Assembly (NCBI GenBank): GCA_044228245.1
Contig: JBGAVG010000002.1
Span: forward strand, 248,001 to 312,000
Direction of reading: 5' to 3'
DNA: 64,000 bases
Source of the DNA: Methylotenera_A sp044228245
GTDB lineage: Bacteria; Pseudomonadota; Gammaproteobacteria; Burkholderiales; Methylophilaceae
The first letter of the stretch is position 1; each line of letters starts with the position of its first letter. The translations under genes were made by a program, and so were the position numbers. Under the pieces are notes generated by a model. It was not told the DNA's origin. It saw only the letters and a program-made list of their open reading frames with translations, and made no database searches. This document shows, piece after piece, positions 17,571-26,414 of the stretch.

Positions 17571-18989
17571 GTGTTCAAAAAAATTCTAGTTGCTAATCGG
17601 GGTGAAATTGCAGTGCGTATTGTACGCGCTTGCTCCGAAATGGGCATTAAATCTGTGGCAATTTATGCAGATGCCGACCGCCATGCATTGCATGTTAAAA
17701 AGGCAGACGAGTCCTACAACCTGGGCGCAGATCCGGTTGCTGGTTATCTGAATGCACATAACATTGTCAATGTGGCGGTGGCTGCCGGTTGCGATGCGTT
17801 ACATCCCGGCTATGGCTTCTTGTCTGAAAACCCAGAGCTCGCAGAAATCTGCGCACGTCGCGGCATCAAGTTTATCGGGCCAAACGCAGCCGTGATTCGT
17901 CAGATGGGCGATAAAATCGAAGCAAGAAAAGCCATGACCGGCGCAGGCATCCCCTGCACACCCGGCAGTGACGGCAATTTGGCTGATCTGGATGAAGCAG
18001 TCGCCCTGGCAAAAAAGATTGGTTACCCTGTGATGCTGAAAGCCACCAACGGCGGCGGCGGACGCGGCATAAGACGCTGTGACAGCGAAAAAGAATTGAT
18101 TGGCAACTACGATCGGGTAATTTCTGAAGCGAGCAAAGCGTTTGGCAAGCCTGAAGTGTTTCTGGAAAAATGTGTGGTTTCGCCGCGTCACATTGAAGTG
18201 CAGGTGCTGGCCGACAGTCAGGGCAACGTCATCCATCTGTTTGAGCGTGATTGTTCGATTCAGCGCCGCAACCAGAAACTGATTGAAATCGCACCTTCGC
18301 CACAACTGAGCAAAGCTCAGCGTGAGTATATTGGCGACCTGGCAGTAAAAGCCGCCAAGGCGGTAGGCTATGAAAATGCCGGCACGGTCGAGTTTTTGCT
18401 GGACCAGGACAATCATTTCTATTTCATGGAGATGAATACGCGCCTGCAGGTGGAGCATACCGTCACCGAAACCATTACCGGCGTCGACATCGTGCAGGAG
18501 CAAATCCGTATTGCTTATGGCCTGCCATTGCAGTACAAGCAAAGCGAAATCAGTTACCGTGGCTTTGCCATGGAATACCGCATTAACGCGGAAGACCCCA
18601 AAAATGATTTCTTGCCAAGTTTTGGCAAAATCACACGCTATTACTCGCCGGGCGGGCCCGGTGTGCGCATGGATGCTGCGATTTACAGCGGTTACGTCAT
18701 TCCGCCCTATTACGATTCCATGTGCGCCAAACTCACGGTTTGGGCACTCGACTGGAATGGTGTCGTTGAGCGCGGTCGCCGCGCTTTGGGTGATATGGTG
18801 GTATACGGCGTTAAAACAACGATTCCGTATTACCAGGAAATCATGAAGCACCCCGATTTCAAGAATGCGGATTTTAATACCAGTTTTGTAGAAACGCATC
18901 CTGAGCTTACCAATTACGCAACCGAGCTGCCGCCGGAGTTGATTGCAGCGGCGATATCAGCGGCTATTGCAGCACATGAAGGCATATAA
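17571..18989 (+). CDS. pycA: Pyruvate carboxylase subunit A (biotin carboxylase)
   Basis: ATP-dependent biotin carboxylase. The 472-residue chain has the N-terminal KILVANRGEIAVRI fold, HPGYGFLSEN, the glycine-rich ATP loop ATNGGGGRGIRR (about 160-171) and the catalytic stretch EMNTRLQVEHTVTE. The start is GTG. It could be called AccC, but it stands next to an OadA-type carboxyltransferase that carries its own biotin domain and there is no accB nearby. It is therefore best read as the biotin carboxylase half of a two-subunit pyruvate carboxylase that makes oxaloacetate. The 32-bp gap to the next gene suggests one operon. Confidence 0.82.
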   Translation: MFKKILVANRGEIAVRIVRACSEMGIKSVAIYADADRHALHVKKADESYNLGADPVAGYLNAHNIVNVAVAAGCDALHPGYGFLSENPELAEICARRGIKFIGPNAAVIRQMGDKIEARKAMTGAGIPCTPGSDGNLADLDEAVALAKKIGYPVMLKATNGGGGRGIRRCDSEKELIGNYDRVISEASKAFGKPEVFLEKCVVSPRHIEVQVLADSQGNVIHLFERDCSIQRRNQKLIEIAPSPQLSKAQREYIGDLAVKAAKAVGYENAGTVEFLLDQDNHFYFMEMNTRLQVEHTVTETITGVDIVQEQIRIAYGLPLQYKQSEISYRGFAMEYRINAEDPKNDFLPSFGKITRYYSPGGPGVRMDAAIYSGYVIPPYYDSMCAKLTVWALDWNGVVERGRRALGDMVVYGVKTTIPYYQEIMKHPDFKNADFNTSFVETHPELTNYATELPPELIAAAISAAIAAHEGI

Positions 18990-19021
18990 TTTTTTAAGAA
19001 TGACCATAAAGAAATAAAGCT

Positions 19022-20878
19022 ATGAGCAAAATACACATCACTGAATTAGTTTTACGCGACGGCCATCAATCGTTAATCGCGACGCGCATGCGTACCGAAG
19101 ACATGCTGCCGATATGCGCCAAGCTGGACGCCATTGGCTTCTGGTCGATCGAAGCCTGGGGTGGCGCTACATTTGATGCCTGCGTACGCTTTCTGAAAGA
19201 GGACCCTTGGGAGCGTCTCGCCAAGCTGCGCAAAGCCTTGCCGAATAGCCAGATTAATATGCTGCTGCGCGGACAAAACCTGCTTGGCTACCGCCATTAC
19301 TCTGATGACGTCGTGCATGCTTTTGTAAAACAAGCCGCTAACGCCGGCGTAGATGTATTCCGTATTTTTGATGCCTTGAACGATGTGCGCAACCTGCGTG
19401 AAGCGATCACTGCCGTTAAAAAAGTAGGCAAACATGCGATTGGTACCTTGTCTTACACGACCAGTCCGGTTCACGATATTGCTTATTTTGTCGCCATGGC
19501 GAAGGAACTGGAAGAATTGGGTTCAGACAGCATTGGCATTAAAGATATGGCGGGCCTGCTCACGCCACAAACCACCGGCGAACTCGTTCGCGCAATCAAA
19601 TCAGCGGTGAGTCTGCCAATCCATGTGCACAGCCACGCCACATCCGGCTTGGCCAGCATGTCACTGTTAAAAGGCGTTGAAAATGGCGCAAGCATTATTG
19701 ACACTTGCAACTCATCATTTTCAGAAGGCGCCAGCCACCCTACGACAGAGAGCATGGTGGCTGCATTAAAAGGCACAGAATACGACACCGGCTTGGATTT
19801 GGCTAAGCTGCAAGAAATTACAGCGTATTTCCGCGAAGTGCGCAGGAAATATTGGCAGTATGAGAGCGAATTCACCGGCGTGGATACGCGTGTGCTGGTC
19901 AACCAGGTGCCTGGCGGCATGATTTCCAACCTTTCCAATCAGCTGAAAGAACAAGGCGCGCTGGACCGCATGGATGAAGTATTGGCAGAGATTCCGCGTG
20001 TGCGTGAAGATCTGGGCTTTCCGCCATTGGTCACCCCGACCTCACAAATTGTGGGCACGCAGGCTGTGCTGAATGTGATGACGGGTTCACGTTATAAATC
20101 AGTGACCAACGAAGTCAAAAACTACTTTCTAGGTCTGTATGGCAAAGCACCGGCTGCAGTGAATGCAACAGTGAAACAGCAGGCTGTAGGTGATGCGGAG
20201 GTGGTTACCTGCCGCCCGGCTGATTTATTGGCGCCTGAAATGGTCAAATTGCAGACCGAATCAGACCGCATTGCCAAAAGCGAAGAAGACGTTTTAACCT
20301 ACGCAATGTTCCCTGATATTGGCCAAACCTTCTTGCAAGAACGCAATGCGGGCAGTCTAAAACCTGAAGCCTTGCATACGAAAGAAAGTGTCACCGCCGC
20401 CGCGGCACGCTTTGCACCGAATGAATTCAACGTCACATTGCATGGCGAAACCTTTCATATCAAGCTGACCGGCAGCGGTCATGCGGGCGAAGAAAAACGT
20501 CCATTCTATGTGTCTGTAGACGGCATTGCAGAGGAAGTCATTGTAGAAACGCTCGATGAAATTGAAGTTTCCGGCGGGAGTGCCACAAGTAATGGCAACA
20601 AAAGCAGCAGCAAGAAAAAACCAGCGGCAACCTCCAGCGGACGCCCTCGCCCACACCATGCAGGTTGTGTAACCACCGCCATGCCAGGCACGATTGTGGC
20701 AGTAAAAGCAAAAGTGGGTGACAAAGTGAAAGCGGGTGACGGCGTGCTGGTGATCGAAGCCATGAAAATGGAGAATGAAATTCAGGCCGCAACCACCGGC
20801 ACGGTAGTCGCTGTACACGTCAGCAAGGGTGACAGCGTTACGCCTGATGAGTCATTACTTGAAATCCAGCCCGAGTAA
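19022..20878 (+). CDS. oadA: Pyruvate carboxylase subunit B / OadA-type carboxyltransferase with biotin domain
   Basis: A 618-residue protein with a carboxyltransferase TIM barrel (ELVLRDGHQSLIATRM at the start; GIKDMAGLLTP; HVHSHATSG), a PYC-type middle domain, a flexible Ser/Asn/Lys linker (~530-545) and a C-terminal biotinyl domain with EAMKMEN (biotin lysine 582). The same family includes the alpha subunit of the Na+-pumping oxaloacetate decarboxylase. No membrane beta or gamma subunit is present and a biotin carboxylase sits directly upstream, so an anaplerotic pyruvate carboxylase is favoured. A terminator follows at 20901. Confidence 0.82.
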   Translation: MSKIHITELVLRDGHQSLIATRMRTEDMLPICAKLDAIGFWSIEAWGGATFDACVRFLKEDPWERLAKLRKALPNSQINMLLRGQNLLGYRHYSDDVVHAFVKQAANAGVDVFRIFDALNDVRNLREAITAVKKVGKHAIGTLSYTTSPVHDIAYFVAMAKELEELGSDSIGIKDMAGLLTPQTTGELVRAIKSAVSLPIHVHSHATSGLASMSLLKGVENGASIIDTCNSSFSEGASHPTTESMVAALKGTEYDTGLDLAKLQEITAYFREVRRKYWQYESEFTGVDTRVLVNQVPGGMISNLSNQLKEQGALDRMDEVLAEIPRVREDLGFPPLVTPTSQIVGTQAVLNVMTGSRYKSVTNEVKNYFLGLYGKAPAAVNATVKQQAVGDAEVVTCRPADLLAPEMVKLQTESDRIAKSEEDVLTYAMFPDIGQTFLQERNAGSLKPEALHTKESVTAAAARFAPNEFNVTLHGETFHIKLTGSGHAGEEKRPFYVSVDGIAEEVIVETLDEIEVSGGSATSNGNKSSSKKKPAATSSGRPRPHHAGCVTTAMPGTIVAVKAKVGDKVKAGDGVLVIEAMKMENEIQAATTGTVVAVHVSKGDSVTPDESLLEIQPE

Positions 20879-20900
20879 TTTGTGTTGAAGTTTGAACGAT

Positions 20901-20931
20901 AAGGCCGACAGAATCAAGCTGTCGGCTTTTT
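20901..20931 (+). terminator. Intrinsic terminator after oadA
   Basis: Stem GCCGACAG/CTGTCGGC extended by A-T pairs, seven-base loop, then TTTTTATTT. It closes the pyruvate carboxylase operon 22 bp after the stop. Confidence 0.85.
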
Positions 20932-20964
20932 ATTTATGTATTCTAAATTTAAGCATACTAGAAC

Positions 20965-21546
20965 ATGAAACAAACCCTTATTCTGGCTTCATCCTCGATT
21001 TACAGACGCGAGCTATTGCAAAAGCTGCAAATCCCTTTTAGCAGCATTTCACCGCGTGTAGATGAAACGCCGCTTGCAGGCGAAAAACCACGCGAAACCG
21101 CCTTAAGACTCGCACAGGAAAAGGCCAGGAAAATTGGCAGCGAATATACACATGCGCTCGTAATTGGCTGCGATCAGGTCGCCACCTTGGATGGCGAGCA
21201 ACTTGGCAAGCCACTTAACCACCAGAACGCGACCAGACAGCTGCAATTAATGCGCGGCCGAGAAGTGGCTTTCCACAGCGCACTTTGTTTATACAATGCA
21301 GCCACGGGCAACATGCAGGCCGAGGTCGTGCCATACCTGGTGCGATTCCGGCAGCTCAGCGATGAACAAATCGAAAGCTACTTGACCAAGGAGCAGCCCT
21401 ACCATTGCGCGGGCAGTGCAAAATCAGAAGGCTTGGGCATCGCGCTGATTGACAGAATGCTGGGCGAAGACCCGAATGCCCTGATTGGATTGCCGCTGAT
21501 CAGGCTAATTACCATGCTAAAGAATGAGGGCGTCAACGTAATATAG
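20965..21546 (+). CDS. Maf-family nucleotide pyrophosphatase, YceF type
   Basis: A 193-residue Maf protein. These hydrolyse non-canonical or methylated nucleoside triphosphates; the YceF branch prefers 7-methyl-GTP. Seen here are LASSSIYRRELLQKL at the start, the ALVIGCDQVATLDG catalytic aspartate region, and YHCAGSAKSEGLGIALI, whose CAGSxxSEGLG form points to the YceF branch rather than the dTTPase branch. In relatives this gene usually neighbours yceD-rpmF. Here the pyruvate carboxylase pair lies in between and the strand is opposite to yceD. Confidence 0.85.
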   Translation: MKQTLILASSSIYRRELLQKLQIPFSSISPRVDETPLAGEKPRETALRLAQEKARKIGSEYTHALVIGCDQVATLDGEQLGKPLNHQNATRQLQLMRGREVAFHSALCLYNAATGNMQAEVVPYLVRFRQLSDEQIESYLTKEQPYHCAGSAKSEGLGIALIDRMLGEDPNALIGLPLIRLITMLKNEGVNVI

Positions 21547-21592
21547 CAGCAGTCGTTTTAGTGGCTTCAATTAACTTTTGGGAAGGTTGTCC

Positions 21593-23041
21593 ATGTTTAA
21601 ACATCGCATGATCGCATTTGCCGTTACTTCGCTAATATCATTTGGAGCTATTGCTGTGGAAAATCAATCAGAGGAAATCCGAAGCACCTTAAACGACCAG
21701 CAAAGTGTTGCCGTCACCATTTACAACGGTGATCTGGCATTGGTGAAAGATACGCGCAAGATCAAAATCAAGGCCGGATTAAATGCGCTTGCGCTGCGTG
21801 ACGTGAGTGCGCAAATGCGCCCAGAAACTGCGCTTTTGAGAAGCCTGAGCGCACCTGGCAGCTTAGTGCTGTCAGAACAGAATTTCGATTTCGATTTACT
21901 CACGCCACAAAAAATGCTGGAAAAATATGTGGGTAAAACAGTCGGAATCGTGAAAACCAATCCGACAACAGGCGTAGAAACTACGGAACAAGCGACTGTG
22001 CTCTCGGCCAACAACGGCGTGGTGCTGAAGGTAGGCAACCGCATCGAAACTGGCTTACCAGGTCGAATCGTTTATGACGACGTGCCGGCAAATTTACGCG
22101 ACCGCCCGACTTTGGTGACGCAAATCAATAATAAAGGCGCAACCGAACAAACCGTCGAATTAAGCTATCTCAGCGGTGGATTGGGCTGGAAAGCCGACTA
22201 TGTGGCTGAATTGAATGACAAGGAAGACAAACTGGACTTGTCTGGCTGGGTCACACTTACCAATACTAGCGGTGCCACTTATAAAAACGCCAAGCTGCAA
22301 TTGGTGGCGGGTGATGTAAACCGCGTGCAGCAGCAAATGCATCCAATGACAAAAGCAATACGAGGCGAGGTGATGATGGCCGATGCAGCTGCACCCATGG
22401 CTGAAGAATCGCTGTTGGAATATCATTTGTACACCCTAGATCGCCCAACCACGATTGCTGAAAACCAAACCAAACAGGTTGCGCTACTGTCTGCAAGCGG
22501 GATCCCTGCACGTAAAGAACTTGTGTTGAAAGGCGCAGACTACTACTACACCGGTCAATATGGCGAAATCGGCACAAAAATGAAAGTCGGCGTGTTTATT
22601 GAGTTTGAGAATAAAGAAGCCTCCAAACTGGGCATGCCACTACCCAAGGGTATATTGCGTGTGTATAAAAAAGATAGCGCAGGCAACGCGCAATTCGTGG
22701 GCGAAGACAATATCGACCATACCCCAAAAAATGAAACTGTTCGTTTAAAATTGGGTGAGGCATTTGATGTGACCGCCGACAAAAAACAAACAGATTTCAA
22801 GACGCTGCCTCGCCCCAGCAAGGGCAATAGCGCATTCGAAAGTGCGTTTGAACTCACGCTGAAAAACGCCAAAAAAGAGAAAGTCACCGTGACCGTACAG
22901 GAGCCGATCGGCGGCGATTGGAAAATCGTCTCCGAAAGCCATCCGCACACCAAGGCCAATAGCCACCTGGCCGTGTGGAAGATTGATGTGCCTGCGGAAG
23001 GCAAAACAACGCTGACATACAGAGCGCAAGTAAAGTATTAA
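21593..23041 (+). CDS. DUF4139 domain-containing exported protein
   Basis: A 482-residue exported protein with a signal peptide (MFKHRMIAFAVTSLISFGAI, probable cut after residue 21). Most of the mature chain matches the DUF4139 layout: an N-terminal beta domain (SVAVTIYNGDLALVKDTRKI), then ELSYLSGGLGWKADYVAEL and a C-terminal VTVQEPIGGDWKIVSES with a beta-rich end. Function is unknown in bacteria; the family is thought to be secreted or surface-associated. The ATG at 21593 is preferred over an in-frame TTG at 21578 because GGAAGG stands six bases before it. It ends 26 bp before a repeat hairpin. Confidence 0.8.
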   Translation: MFKHRMIAFAVTSLISFGAIAVENQSEEIRSTLNDQQSVAVTIYNGDLALVKDTRKIKIKAGLNALALRDVSAQMRPETALLRSLSAPGSLVLSEQNFDFDLLTPQKMLEKYVGKTVGIVKTNPTTGVETTEQATVLSANNGVVLKVGNRIETGLPGRIVYDDVPANLRDRPTLVTQINNKGATEQTVELSYLSGGLGWKADYVAELNDKEDKLDLSGWVTLTNTSGATYKNAKLQLVAGDVNRVQQQMHPMTKAIRGEVMMADAAAPMAEESLLEYHLYTLDRPTTIAENQTKQVALLSASGIPARKELVLKGADYYYTGQYGEIGTKMKVGVFIEFENKEASKLGMPLPKGILRVYKKDSAGNAQFVGEDNIDHTPKNETVRLKLGEAFDVTADKKQTDFKTLPRPSKGNSAFESAFELTLKNAKKEKVTVTVQEPIGGDWKIVSESHPHTKANSHLAVWKIDVPAEGKTTLTYRAQVKY

Positions 23042-23067
23042 AATTAGCATTATCCAGATTAAAATAG

Positions 23068-23106
23068 ATGCCCTGCAAGCCGCATGGATATTGGCCTGCA
23101 GGGCAT
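23068..23106 (+). repeat. 39-bp hairpin element, copy A (after the DUF4139 gene)
   Basis: Perfect outer stem ATGCCCTGCA/TGCAGGGCAT with further pairing (one mismatch) and an inner loop GCATGGATATT. It starts 27 bp after the DUF4139 stop codon. Close relatives occur at 50599, 55076 and 55618, each just downstream of a stop codon and in the same orientation relative to the preceding gene. Confidence 0.8.
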
Positions 23107-23136
23107 GCCTTTTATAATTAAAATGAATCGATTATT

Positions 23137-23847
23137 GTGAAATCTGGTACCCTTTACCTCATCCCTGTCACGCTTGGCGACGACAATATCCACGCGGTGT
23201 TGCCGCCCAATGTGGTGGAGATTGCGCAAAAGCTGGAACATTTTGTAGTGGAGAATGAAAAGTCCGCGCGGCAGTTTTTAAGTTTAATCAAACCACTCAA
23301 GCCGATTCGCGAGTTGCAGCTTGAATTGCTGAATGAGCATACCGATGACAAAACCTTGCCAAACCTGCTCAAACCACTGCTGGCCGGGCAAGATGTTGGT
23401 TTGATGAGCGAAGCCGGGTGCCCTGCGGTGGCCGACCCGGGCGCGAAACTGGTGGCGCTGGCGCATCAAAAAGACATCCGCGTAACGCCGCTAACAGGCC
23501 CTAGCGCGATTTTATTGGCGCTGATGGCATCCGGCCTCAATGGGCAGCAATTTGCGTTTTTAGGCTACCTGCCAGTGGATAAAGCTGCACGCACACTCAA
23601 ACTAAAAGAAATCGAAAAACGCTCACAAACGCATAAAGAGACGCAGATTTTTATTGAAACGCCCTACCGCAACCAGCAAATGCTGGAAACAATTTTGAAC
23701 ACCTGCAACGCCAACATGCGCTTGTGTGTTGCCTGTCACATCAGTTTTCACGATGAATTGATAATAACGAAGCGCATCAGCGAGTGGAAGCAAAGCGCAC
23801 TACCGGATTTAAATAAAAAACCGACGGTGTTTTTGTTGCTGGCTTAA
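23137..23847 (+). CDS. RsmI-like tetrapyrrole-methylase-fold SAM methyltransferase
   Basis: A 236-residue member of the tetrapyrrole (corrin/porphyrin) methylase fold, closest in layout to RsmI, which 2'-O-methylates 16S rRNA. The SAM-binding pattern GLMSEAGCPAVADPGAKLV and the TPLTGPSAILLALMASGL and IFIETPYRN motifs are clear. It differs from standard RsmI at the N-terminus (LYLIPVTLGDDNIHAVLPP instead of the TPIGNLxDI form) and is about 40 residues shorter, so it is probably a paralogue with another substrate. The start is GTG. Its 3' end overlaps the convergent rnhB by 39 bp. Confidence 0.78.
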   Translation: MKSGTLYLIPVTLGDDNIHAVLPPNVVEIAQKLEHFVVENEKSARQFLSLIKPLKPIRELQLELLNEHTDDKTLPNLLKPLLAGQDVGLMSEAGCPAVADPGAKLVALAHQKDIRVTPLTGPSAILLALMASGLNGQQFAFLGYLPVDKAARTLKLKEIEKRSQTHKETQIFIETPYRNQQMLETILNTCNANMRLCVACHISFHDELIITKRISEWKQSALPDLNKKPTVFLLLA

Positions 23848-24423
23848 TATTTTTTTGACAGGCGCATAGCTCAGACGGTGCTGCGGGCAGATGCCATGCG
23901 CCTCAAGCGCCAATAAATGCGCGGGGCTTGGGTAGCCTTTGTGTTTGGCAAAACCGTATTGCGGATATTGTGTATCCAGCTCACACAATTCCGCATCGCG
24001 CGCGACTTTAGCTAAAATTGACGCGGCGGAAATGGCCTGCACCTTGCTATCGCCTTTCACAATTGCCTCACATGGCAGGTTAATTTTCGGGCATTTATTG
24101 CCGTCCACCTGAACCAAGCTTGGAATAATGCTGAATTGCTCCTGCATGGCCTCAATGGCGCGCTTCATGGCGAGCAGGCTCGCTTGCAGGATGTTGATTT
24201 CGTCGATTTCCTGGCAAGTGCAACTGGCAATGCCCCACGCCAATGCTTTTTGTTTGATTTCAATGCTTAAAAAATCACGTTTCTTTTCTGAGAGTTTTTT
24301 GGAATCTGCCAGGCCGACGATCGGATTGTTCACATCCAGAATCACCGCAGCCGCATAGACACTGCCTGCCAGTGGGCCGCGCCCCGCTTCATCCACACCA
24401 CAAATGAGATTAAATTGCGGCAT
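23809..24423 (-). CDS. rnhB: Ribonuclease HII
   Basis: Removes RNA from RNA-DNA hybrids and misincorporated ribonucleotides. The 204-residue protein begins FNLICGVDEAGRGPLAG, with the catalytic Asp-Glu pair, and later has the VDGNKCPKINLPCEAIVKGDSK and ASILAKVARD motifs that supply the remaining acidic residues. It is the last gene of the lpx cluster, directly abutting lpxB. Its C-terminal 13 codons overlap the end of the opposite-strand methyltransferase gene. In many relatives dnaE or accA follows; here the cluster stops. Confidence 0.94.
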   Translation of the reverse strand: MPQFNLICGVDEAGRGPLAGSVYAAAVILDVNNPIVGLADSKKLSEKKRDFLSIEIKQKALAWGIASCTCQEIDEINILQASLLAMKRAIEAMQEQFSIIPSLVQVDGNKCPKINLPCEAIVKGDSKVQAISAASILAKVARDAELCELDTQYPQYGFAKHKGYPSPAHLLALEAHGICPQHRLSYAPVKKILSQQQKHRRFFI

Positions 24424-25569
24424 CTACAGGTAGGCCAAAACCGCCCGCGCAGCTTTCTCTGCCGCATCCTGCTTGAGTGTGAGATGCATTTTGGTAAATT
24501 CCTGCCTGATTTCCTGCAGCTGGCCGGCATCATTGAGTAATTTCATGGTCGTATCGGCCAGATTCTGCGGTGTAGCCGCATCCTGCAGCAATTCCGGCAC
24601 TACAAACCTGCCTGCTAAAATGTTTGGCAGGCCAACATAAGGAAGATAATTCATGCGCTTGAGAATCCACCAGCTCAGGCGCGACATGCGATAGGTGATC
24701 ACCATCGGCTTCTTCAGCAACGCCGCTTCTAATGTAGCTGTACCTGAGGCGACAATCACGGCATCAGCTGCCTCCATTGCATCGTGCGCATGACCAAACA
24801 GCAATTGCATATTCAACACCTGTTCAGGATGCTGCAGATAATGCTGATGGATGGCATGTTCAAAAATCTCACGGGTTTTGCGCGTGATGAGCGGCACCAG
24901 GAACTGTGCATTTTCATTTTCCAAGCCGATACGTTGCGCTGTTTTTACAAACAAATCCGCATGCTGTTTGACTTCAGACTGGCGGCTGCCAGGCAACATG
25001 GTGACAATGAGTGCATTAGGCTCCAGCTTAAGCATCTCACGTGCGGCCTGCTGATCGGGTTTTAACGGCAATTCATCTGCCAACGGATGTCCCACGTAGG
25101 TCACAGGCACTTTGGCAGCTTCATACAAAGCGGGTTCGAATGGAAATAGCGCCAGCATGTGTGACACAGACCGTTTGATTTTGCCCATGCGGCCACCGCG
25201 CCACGCCCAGATGGAGGGGCTGACGTAATGAATGGCAGGGATGCCGCGTTTTTTGAGTTTGCGTTCCAGCCAGAAATTGAAGTCCGGCGCGTCGATTCCA
25301 ATAAAAATATCAGGTTTTTCTGCTAATAGCTGTTTGAGCAGGTTACGACGTAATTTGAGCAAACCATACAGATGTTTAATCACCTCGATATAACCACGTA
25401 CAGACAGCTTTTCGATGGGGAATAACGACTGTGCGCCCTCGCCCATCATTTTCGGACCAGCAATGCCGATGAAAGTTAAATCGTTACGCTGCGCTTTGAG
25501 GGCGCGCATCAAATGACACCCCAGCAAGTCTCCCGAGGCCTCCCCGGCCACTATCGCAATTTTTGGCAT
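24424..25569 (-). CDS. lpxB: Lipid-A-disaccharide synthase
   Basis: Family GT19 glycosyltransferase that joins UDP-2,3-diacylglucosamine and lipid X on the inner leaflet. The 381-residue chain starts IAIVAGEASGDLLGCHLMRAL and contains GIDAPDFNFWLE, HYVSPSIWAWRGGR and the sugar-nucleotide stretch ASGTATLEAALLKKPMVITYR. It sits 9 bp after lpxA and directly before rnhB. Confidence 0.96.
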   Translation of the reverse strand: MPKIAIVAGEASGDLLGCHLMRALKAQRNDLTFIGIAGPKMMGEGAQSLFPIEKLSVRGYIEVIKHLYGLLKLRRNLLKQLLAEKPDIFIGIDAPDFNFWLERKLKKRGIPAIHYVSPSIWAWRGGRMGKIKRSVSHMLALFPFEPALYEAAKVPVTYVGHPLADELPLKPDQQAAREMLKLEPNALIVTMLPGSRQSEVKQHADLFVKTAQRIGLENENAQFLVPLITRKTREIFEHAIHQHYLQHPEQVLNMQLLFGHAHDAMEAADAVIVASGTATLEAALLKKPMVITYRMSRLSWWILKRMNYLPYVGLPNILAGRFVVPELLQDAATPQNLADTTMKLLNDAGQLQEIRQEFTKMHLTLKQDAAEKAARAVLAYL

Positions 25570-25578
25570 AACTGGTAT

Positions 25579-26358
25579 TTAGCGGACGATGCCGCGAGTC
25601 GAAACGGTTAGAAAATCCGTGAGCAATGCTATTTCATTGCAATTCTTTTGCATGCTTGCCAATTCAGCCTTGGCTTCTTCTAATGTCAGGTTGTTGCGAT
25701 ACAAGGCTTTGTAGGCGCGCTTGATCTGCAGAATGCTATCGGCACTGAAGCCGCGCCGCTTAAGGCCTTCAGCGTTGATGCCGTGCGGCTTGGCATCGTA
25801 GCCAGCGGCAGTAATATAAGGTGGAATATCCTTAAAAACCACCGAATTCACTGCGGTAATGACATGCGCACCAATTTTACAAAATTGGTGTACGAGCGTG
25901 AAGCCGCCCAGAATCGCATAGTCATGTACATCTACATGGCCAGCAAGCGATGAATTATTTGCAAAAATGGTGTTGTTGCCAATGGTGCAGTCGTGTGCGA
26001 TGTGCACGTAAGCCATGATCCAGTTGTCGTTACCGATTTTGGTAACTCCTTTATCCTGCACCGTACCGCGATTAAAGGTACAGAACTCTCTAATGGTATT
26101 GTTATCACCGATCTCTAATGTGGTCGGCTCATCTTTGTATTTTTTATCTTGCGGCTGCTCACCCAGCGAGGCGAACTGAAAAATCTGGTTATTTTTACCA
26201 ATTGTGGTTGGGCCTTTTAACACGACGTGGCTTGCGATGCGCGTATCTGCTCCCACTTTAACGCCTGCGCCAATGATGGAATAGGCGCCGATTTCCACGC
26301 TTGAATCGAGCTCTGCTTTGGGATCGATAATTGCTGTCGGGTGTATTTTTACAGACAT
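25579..26358 (-). CDS. lpxA: UDP-N-acetylglucosamine acyltransferase
   Basis: First enzyme of lipid A synthesis, a left-handed beta-helix trimer. The 259-residue protein opens IHPTAIIDPKAELDSS and has repeated hexapeptides through about residue 190. The catalytic histidine lies in YVHIAHDCTIGNNTIFANN, and GINAEGLKRRGFS marks the C-terminal helical part. It is preceded by fabZ, the usual lpxD-fabZ-lpxA-lpxB order. Confidence 0.97.
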   Translation of the reverse strand: MSVKIHPTAIIDPKAELDSSVEIGAYSIIGAGVKVGADTRIASHVVLKGPTTIGKNNQIFQFASLGEQPQDKKYKDEPTTLEIGDNNTIREFCTFNRGTVQDKGVTKIGNDNWIMAYVHIAHDCTIGNNTIFANNSSLAGHVDVHDYAILGGFTLVHQFCKIGAHVITAVNSVVFKDIPPYITAAGYDAKPHGINAEGLKRRGFSADSILQIKRAYKALYRNNLTLEEAKAELASMQKNCNEIALLTDFLTVSTRGIVR

Positions 26359-26414
26359 TTTGTTTTTTTAATTCTTTACTTTAATAAAGCATTTTAATTT
26401 TATTGTTTTTTATA

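Noticed and set aside
17799..18899. Long minus-strand open frame of 366 codons opposite pycA
   Set aside because: Composition is that of an antisense shadow (rich in His, Arg, Phe) with no motif; pycA on the plus strand is clearly real.
19022..20878. Na+-translocating oxaloacetate decarboxylase alpha subunit
   Set aside because: Possible by homology, but no beta or gamma subunit is nearby and a biotin carboxylase is directly upstream; carboxylase role favoured.
21578..21592. TTG start for the DUF4139 gene
   Set aside because: The ribosome-binding site GGAAGG lies inside this extension and properly precedes the ATG at 21593.
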